Shown here one piece after another: positions 37,301 through 39,808 of a stretch of DNA of 39,808 nucleotides. Location of the stretch: NCBI GenBank assembly GCA_006503475.1, contig RSEH01000348.1, positions 1-39,808 on the forward strand, given 5' to 3'. The stretch's first letter is position 1. Each line of letters begins with the position of its first letter. Position numbers and translations under genes: made by a program. The DNA comes from Stentor roeselii (Eukaryota > Ciliophora > Heterotrichea > Heterotrichida > Stentoridae). The notes under the pieces were generated by a model. That model was not told the origin of the DNA. It searched no databases and saw only the letters and a list, made by a program, of their open reading frames with translations.

Positions 37301-38327
37301 GATGAATGATTTTTTAGATACAGAAGAAAAAATCTTCAAAATTCTTTTATACTGTGAACTTATTTTGATTTTTTTTCCAGTTTTTCTTTTAATTTCTTCT
37401 ATTTTCTGCCTGTTTTCCTTGGAACAATCAAATAAATCCTTATGGCAAAAAATCAGTAATATAAACAAAGAGTCTCTTTCCATTCATTATAAAAGAATAA
37501 AAAAACGACTGAAAAATTTGCATGAAATTTTGATTCCCTCTGAAAACTTTGAAAATTTCATAAAAAAATCTTATTATCGCCGAATTCTGTGGATTTCAGT
37601 AACGAAAATAATGATTCTTTTCTTTATTTCTCTTGGAATTTACTTAAATTCTTTATACGGGCCTCAGAGTGACTTGAAAGATCTGATAACAGAAGACCTG
37701 AACCACATTAATTTCGGAGGACTAAGAAGAATGATGACTCCTTTTTCCTTTTACTGGGCAAGGGCTTCTTATCTTGAAAGTTTAAACAAGTCAGATGTTG
37801 GAGGTTCTTTTAAATTCAATACATTTGGAAGGACTTCTGAGAAATTCATGTCAGTTGTGAATAACTTTGAATTTATTGAAGATAATTTGATGAAGCGATT
37901 TCAAATGCATCCTTTAGACTTGTATTCATTTGATAAGTATTTTGATTATATGTTCGGGTCTACTTGTTTATATTTAAAGACTATTTCTAATTGCTCGTCA
38001 AGTATTGCAGGATATGGAGTACATCTTGGACTACTCATTTATATTCAGGAAATCAAAGCTTTTGTTAGAGGCAACGAAAATCTTAATGAAAGGTTGAAAG
38101 ATATTGAAAATTATCATTTTTATGTAGCGGAAAGTTTTGTGGTTGGTCTTGAAATTTTTTCAGAAGAGGTTAAAATAAATGTGGATTTTAAACTTTTGAA
38201 ATCGAAGTTAATCACTTTAGCATTTTTTTTTAGTTTTGGGGTTTATTACTTTACTCTTGGGAAAAATATTCCAGAGATAGTTCAAGAGAATCTTGAAAAT
38301 AAAGCTTTTGTTTCAGGGATGTTTTAA
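34377..38327 (+). CDS. Large multi-pass membrane PAS protein (TmcB-like)
   Basis: This 1316-residue protein begins MHSLVKNRMSKSKKSF after TATATAAATG. It has an N-terminal bundle of about seven membrane helices (35-310), a long cytoplasmic helical region, and a PAS-like domain at about 550-655 (SGNYLDIGTILYANSKACEL, then ELIGTCFTQLIPPPFDEIHK). Further membrane helices follow at about 800-825, 995-1020, 1070-1090 and 1280-1300. The layout and the PAS pattern match the large 'tiny macrocysts B'-like family that is expanded in ciliates. The role is not settled; PAS domains can sense ligand, redox or light. The helix-rich extracytosolic segment (about 825-990) could be a sensor. Confidence 0.82.
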   Translation: MHSLVKNRMSKSKKSFFRTYFFIGKEILKTSKLKSTILSCFLFLEHLNFLSLLVFAGSMINFYKNSIYLTKFLAFVRFDVQVLQMFGHDFCSYFFLSLILINLLSKTIIFFQMRLKKYYFLTIFQILAKVSGCLMMNLKIPILRFYMNSEINIEKNPDSLEFPEKYRNSDSINSLYNLTIYFLSIILIFIETIFTNFPEYSKSTFSFSCSQIKIQEFLCTLFMTIFLNFLDSRVYFATCFALSLLLASSYYRKMPYFNTHLNIFFIQSWSSFAVLSFLLILAEIYQNFFVIEFVFPFLYFSLLFMIFEGVNRRKKNLSQKKSAKNPFNMELIIRFSLESGKTFEEIQPFFRKSTKKFFEFNLQYIWESLITLKFSGNRKLALMKLAKVNMCKYKESLVESNYIRNFKYFLNLEVEFYAFCLFEKIIFDYPDASLDILLINFFYSLNSFKQAESQVLENISQLCLAFIDNETSSKQLEEMMKTVGNQIKSLQKNFFNSRKKFGIKKEFSMMFNSFCTEIVRQEVNIFKTEEILRLDLAKLNKKISNVESNGAILIVSGNYLDIGTILYANSKACELLRYKSGTELIGTCFTQLIPPPFDEIHKGVLMKFIMFSNVSELHRSHFCILDKNRYCIEVAMHLKLSFYKGNAFFITRFKKMLPEKNLILAEKNWNICGFSEKVPHFFDDFSGHLLILLPGLNDYLKEFGENQSFFYKNLKNRLVLKKHTLRIQSYELIVVYVDEVSAYETFDAYGSIFIETFIGEEIQESNKLKIDLENNDSSFKLSKKIEGWEKNLKIIKFFNIFLKVSVFFNVLVMTGILVIVIQFSKTSDMSLAIFEMGLMRYLSLSSLANIQSLDLLYHGFPVLHNEDYYRNIIKENSQNLEKFLKKYKKISIPFTFSNNFYFDHSELEVFYEDKKFSYSRTLALSEAIDIFIKYSHDLADSPVKNLGNLSYELNFIYKNIPFVYIKTLNDTVFHVMNDFLDTEEKIFKILLYCELILIFFPVFLLISSIFCLFSLEQSNKSLWQKISNINKESLSIHYKRIKKRLKNLHEILIPSENFENFIKKSYYRRILWISVTKIMILFFISLGIYLNSLYGPQSDLKDLITEDLNHINFGGLRRMMTPFSFYWARASYLESLNKSDVGGSFKFNTFGRTSEKFMSVVNNFEFIEDNLMKRFQMHPLDLYSFDKYFDYMFGSTCLYLKTISNCSSSIAGYGVHLGLLIYIQEIKAFVRGNENLNERLKDIENYHFYVAESFVVGLEIFSEEVKINVDFKLLKSKLITLAFFFSFGVYYFTLGKNIPEIVQENLENKAFVSGMF

Positions 38328-38396
38328 ATAGTTCAGTTTAAAGATTATTTTAAGGTAAATAGGTTAAGTAAAGTAATTTAAAGAAAATAATCAATT

Positions 38397-38627
38397 TCAA
38401 CTGATTTTTAATATGCATTGGAAGTAGTATTGATGTTCATTGAAATTAAGTCTGCGATTGACAAAAAAATGCAAGTCTTTCAATAAAATTTGCCTGGTTA
38501 ACTCTTTAATTCTCACGTTAATAATTTCTGTAGAGTATTTTTCTAATAAATTATAGTAATTGCTAAACCGTCCAACACCAATTTGAAAAAGGCGACTGCG
38601 AAGATTGTCCAAAAAGTTGTTATTCAT
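38397..38627 (-). CDS. Short hypothetical ORF, doubtful
   Basis: An ATG-initiated frame gives 76 residues (MNNNFLDNLRSRLFQIGVG...), basic and hydrophobic. It ends 70 bp from the stop of the PAS gene. The start context TTTTAACATG is unlike the usual TATAAATG. It may be real or a chance frame in AT-rich sequence; no family is recognised. Confidence 0.25.
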   Translation of the reverse strand: MNNNFLDNLRSRLFQIGVGRFSNYYNLLEKYSTEIINVRIKELTRQILLKDLHFFVNRRLNFNEHQYYFQCILKIS

Positions 38628-38827
38628 GTTAAAATTTGATTCTGCATATCTTGCTACTCTGTATATAATTTAGACTCATATATGTGAGAAAAACTCTGAG
38701 AAAGTATCATTCATTAGAAACTGATTTGGACAATAGTTGAAATCGCTGCTTTTTTGATAAAATCATTAAACACATCTTTTTCGTTATTTTAAACTTATTA
38801 GATAGCGCCGTATGAAAATAAACTCAG

Positions 38828-39002
38828 AAAAAGTTGATATGTCTGAAGGTTGTTGATAGAACCAATAGCTGTGGAAGTTATCAAGAAAAATCTGAATCAT
38901 ATACATTATAATGTTCTTGCGGATGAGTGCTGCGAGATTGACTCCTTCAACTTTTTCAATGATGTAAAAATCGTGATTTTAGATGAGAATAATGAATTTT
39001 AA
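38828..39002 (+). pseudogene. Possible receiver-domain remnant
   Basis: One frame gives KKLICLKVVD, and after a 1-nt shift IEPIAVEVIKKNLNHIHYNV continues to VKIVILDENNEF and TAA. This resembles the first half of a two-component receiver domain (strand, VVDDN, helix, strand, ILDENMP). The alignment is by eye only and the opposite strand is also partly open, so this is a weak call. Confidence 0.3.
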
Positions 39003-39808
39003 GGACAATCTTGTTGACATTTTTGACATAATTTTATCGTGATGAATCTTGATGTTTAAGTATAATTATCATGGGAATTTTTTTTATGTTTGCATATGAA
39101 TTGTGCAAGTAACTTAATATAGTTGTATCATTTTTAGTTAATTATTTGATAGTCAATATAAAATTTATTATTTATGCTGGGATTTATCCAAGTTTTATTT
39201 CAGCCATCACTAATAGATGGTGATTTTAAAGATGATTAAAGAAATGATATACTTTCTTTCATAATAATTGAAAGTTTAAAGATTTGGGTAAATTGAAATT
39301 ATTTTAAATCTGTAGGTAAATGTTAATAACTAATAAGTAATAATTTACAAAGCATAAATGTTCAAAATAATAACGATAAAAAATCTCTAAACTTTTATCC
39401 CCATAAAGTAAATAAAATAAACCTTCCATCAAATACTCATCACATCTCAATAAATACTCTCAATAAAGCCTAAAAAAAATAACCTTCAAATTACTTCTAT
39501 ACTAAAATATTAATTCTTATCATTTTGAGAAATCTAATGAATCAAGAAAAATAATTTACAAAATCTATTAATTTCAATTAGAAGTACTCAAAATTATAAT
39601 ATTTTCGTTTTCTGATTCTCTATTGTATTAAAAAGCAAGAATAAATTATCAATCAGCATTTTTTCAGGTTTGTTTGATTCAAATAATTGAATGATATAAA
39701 ATCTATTATATGAAACCTTATAATATATATAATAAAAAAACACTTAAAAGAATAATTTCATTATTTAGTCTACCTCTTCCACATTAGGTGGTCTTGAGTG
39801 ACTAGCGC
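39003..39808. other. AT-rich region without a supported gene
   Basis: These 806 bp are very AT-rich with stops in every frame. The last 45 bp (39764-39808) are less AT-rich (CCTCTTCC..., GGTGGTCTTGAG) and might be the edge of a gene outside the window. I see no tRNA, telomere repeat or terminal inverted repeat. Confidence 0.55.

Noticed and set aside
4271-38327. Reading the main block with UAA/UAG = Gln or UGA = Trp
   Set aside because: Products end at natural family C termini at TAA/TAG (for example COQ5), and no in-frame TGA occurs in any intact gene. The standard code fits.
38900-39000. Kinase-like reading on the minus strand (HDFYIIEKVEGVNL)
   Set aside because: Short, lacks any catalytic motif, and overlaps the receiver-like reading; probably chance.
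39764-39808. 3' end of a minus-strand gene at the window edge
   Set aside because: About 12 codons and a TAG can be read, but this is too short to support a call.

Overview
This looks like macronuclear DNA of a heterotrich ciliate, most likely Stentor or a close relative. The main block (about 4.27-38.33 kb) is AT-rich and packed with uninterrupted genes. TAA, TAG and one TGA act as stops, and TGG alone serves as Trp, so the code is standard. Two genes are each split by an intron of exactly 15 nt, with GT at the start, A at position 10 and AG at the end. Fifteen-nt introns are a heterotrich hallmark. The absence of in-frame TGA argues against Blepharisma, which reads UGA as Trp. The species name is an inference; the code and the introns are seen directly.

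Layout. Positions 1-4.2 kb are unlike the rest. They hold the 3' part of a coiled-coil gene, a WD-like remnant broken by a minisatellite of GT...AG units, a segment that reads sensibly only if UAA/UAG mean Gln (with a 28-nt intron and a TGA stop), and a long decayed Ser/Lys-repeat gene full of 1-nt frameshifts. From 4.27 kb come, in order: a PNKP-like kinase with a degenerate phosphatase half, a small Spc24-like protein, a choline-transporter-like protein, a Ser/Arg/Lys-rich coiled-coil protein, a PP2C phosphatase, two small unknowns, a U-box protein, a 1085-residue secreted Cys-rich protein, a MAK/ICK/MOK-type ciliary kinase, a small twin-CX3C protein, a membrane cyclic-nucleotide phosphodiesterase (one intron), COQ5, a degenerate double cyclic-nucleotide-binding-fold protein, a coiled-coil protein, an EF-hand protein (one intron), a sugar transporter, a small dually acylated protein, a WNK/NRBP-like pseudokinase, a TPR-like protein, an ankyrin-DHHC-type protein whose active site reads DHFS, a DYRK kinase and a 1316-residue multi-pass PAS protein. 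The last 1.5 kb is nearly gene-free, with a possible receiver-domain remnant.

Themes. Genes are extremely close: convergent stops are as little as 1 nt apart and tandem genes 11-43 nt apart. Many start codons sit in a TATAAATG-like context. Signalling genes dominate (kinases, PP2C, PDE, EF-hand, cyclic-nucleotide-fold, PAS). Three intact reading frames encode proteins that have lost catalytic residues: the PNKP phosphatase half, the WNK-like kinase and the DHHC acyltransferase. I did not find CRISPR arrays, insertion sequences, tRNAs or rRNAs.
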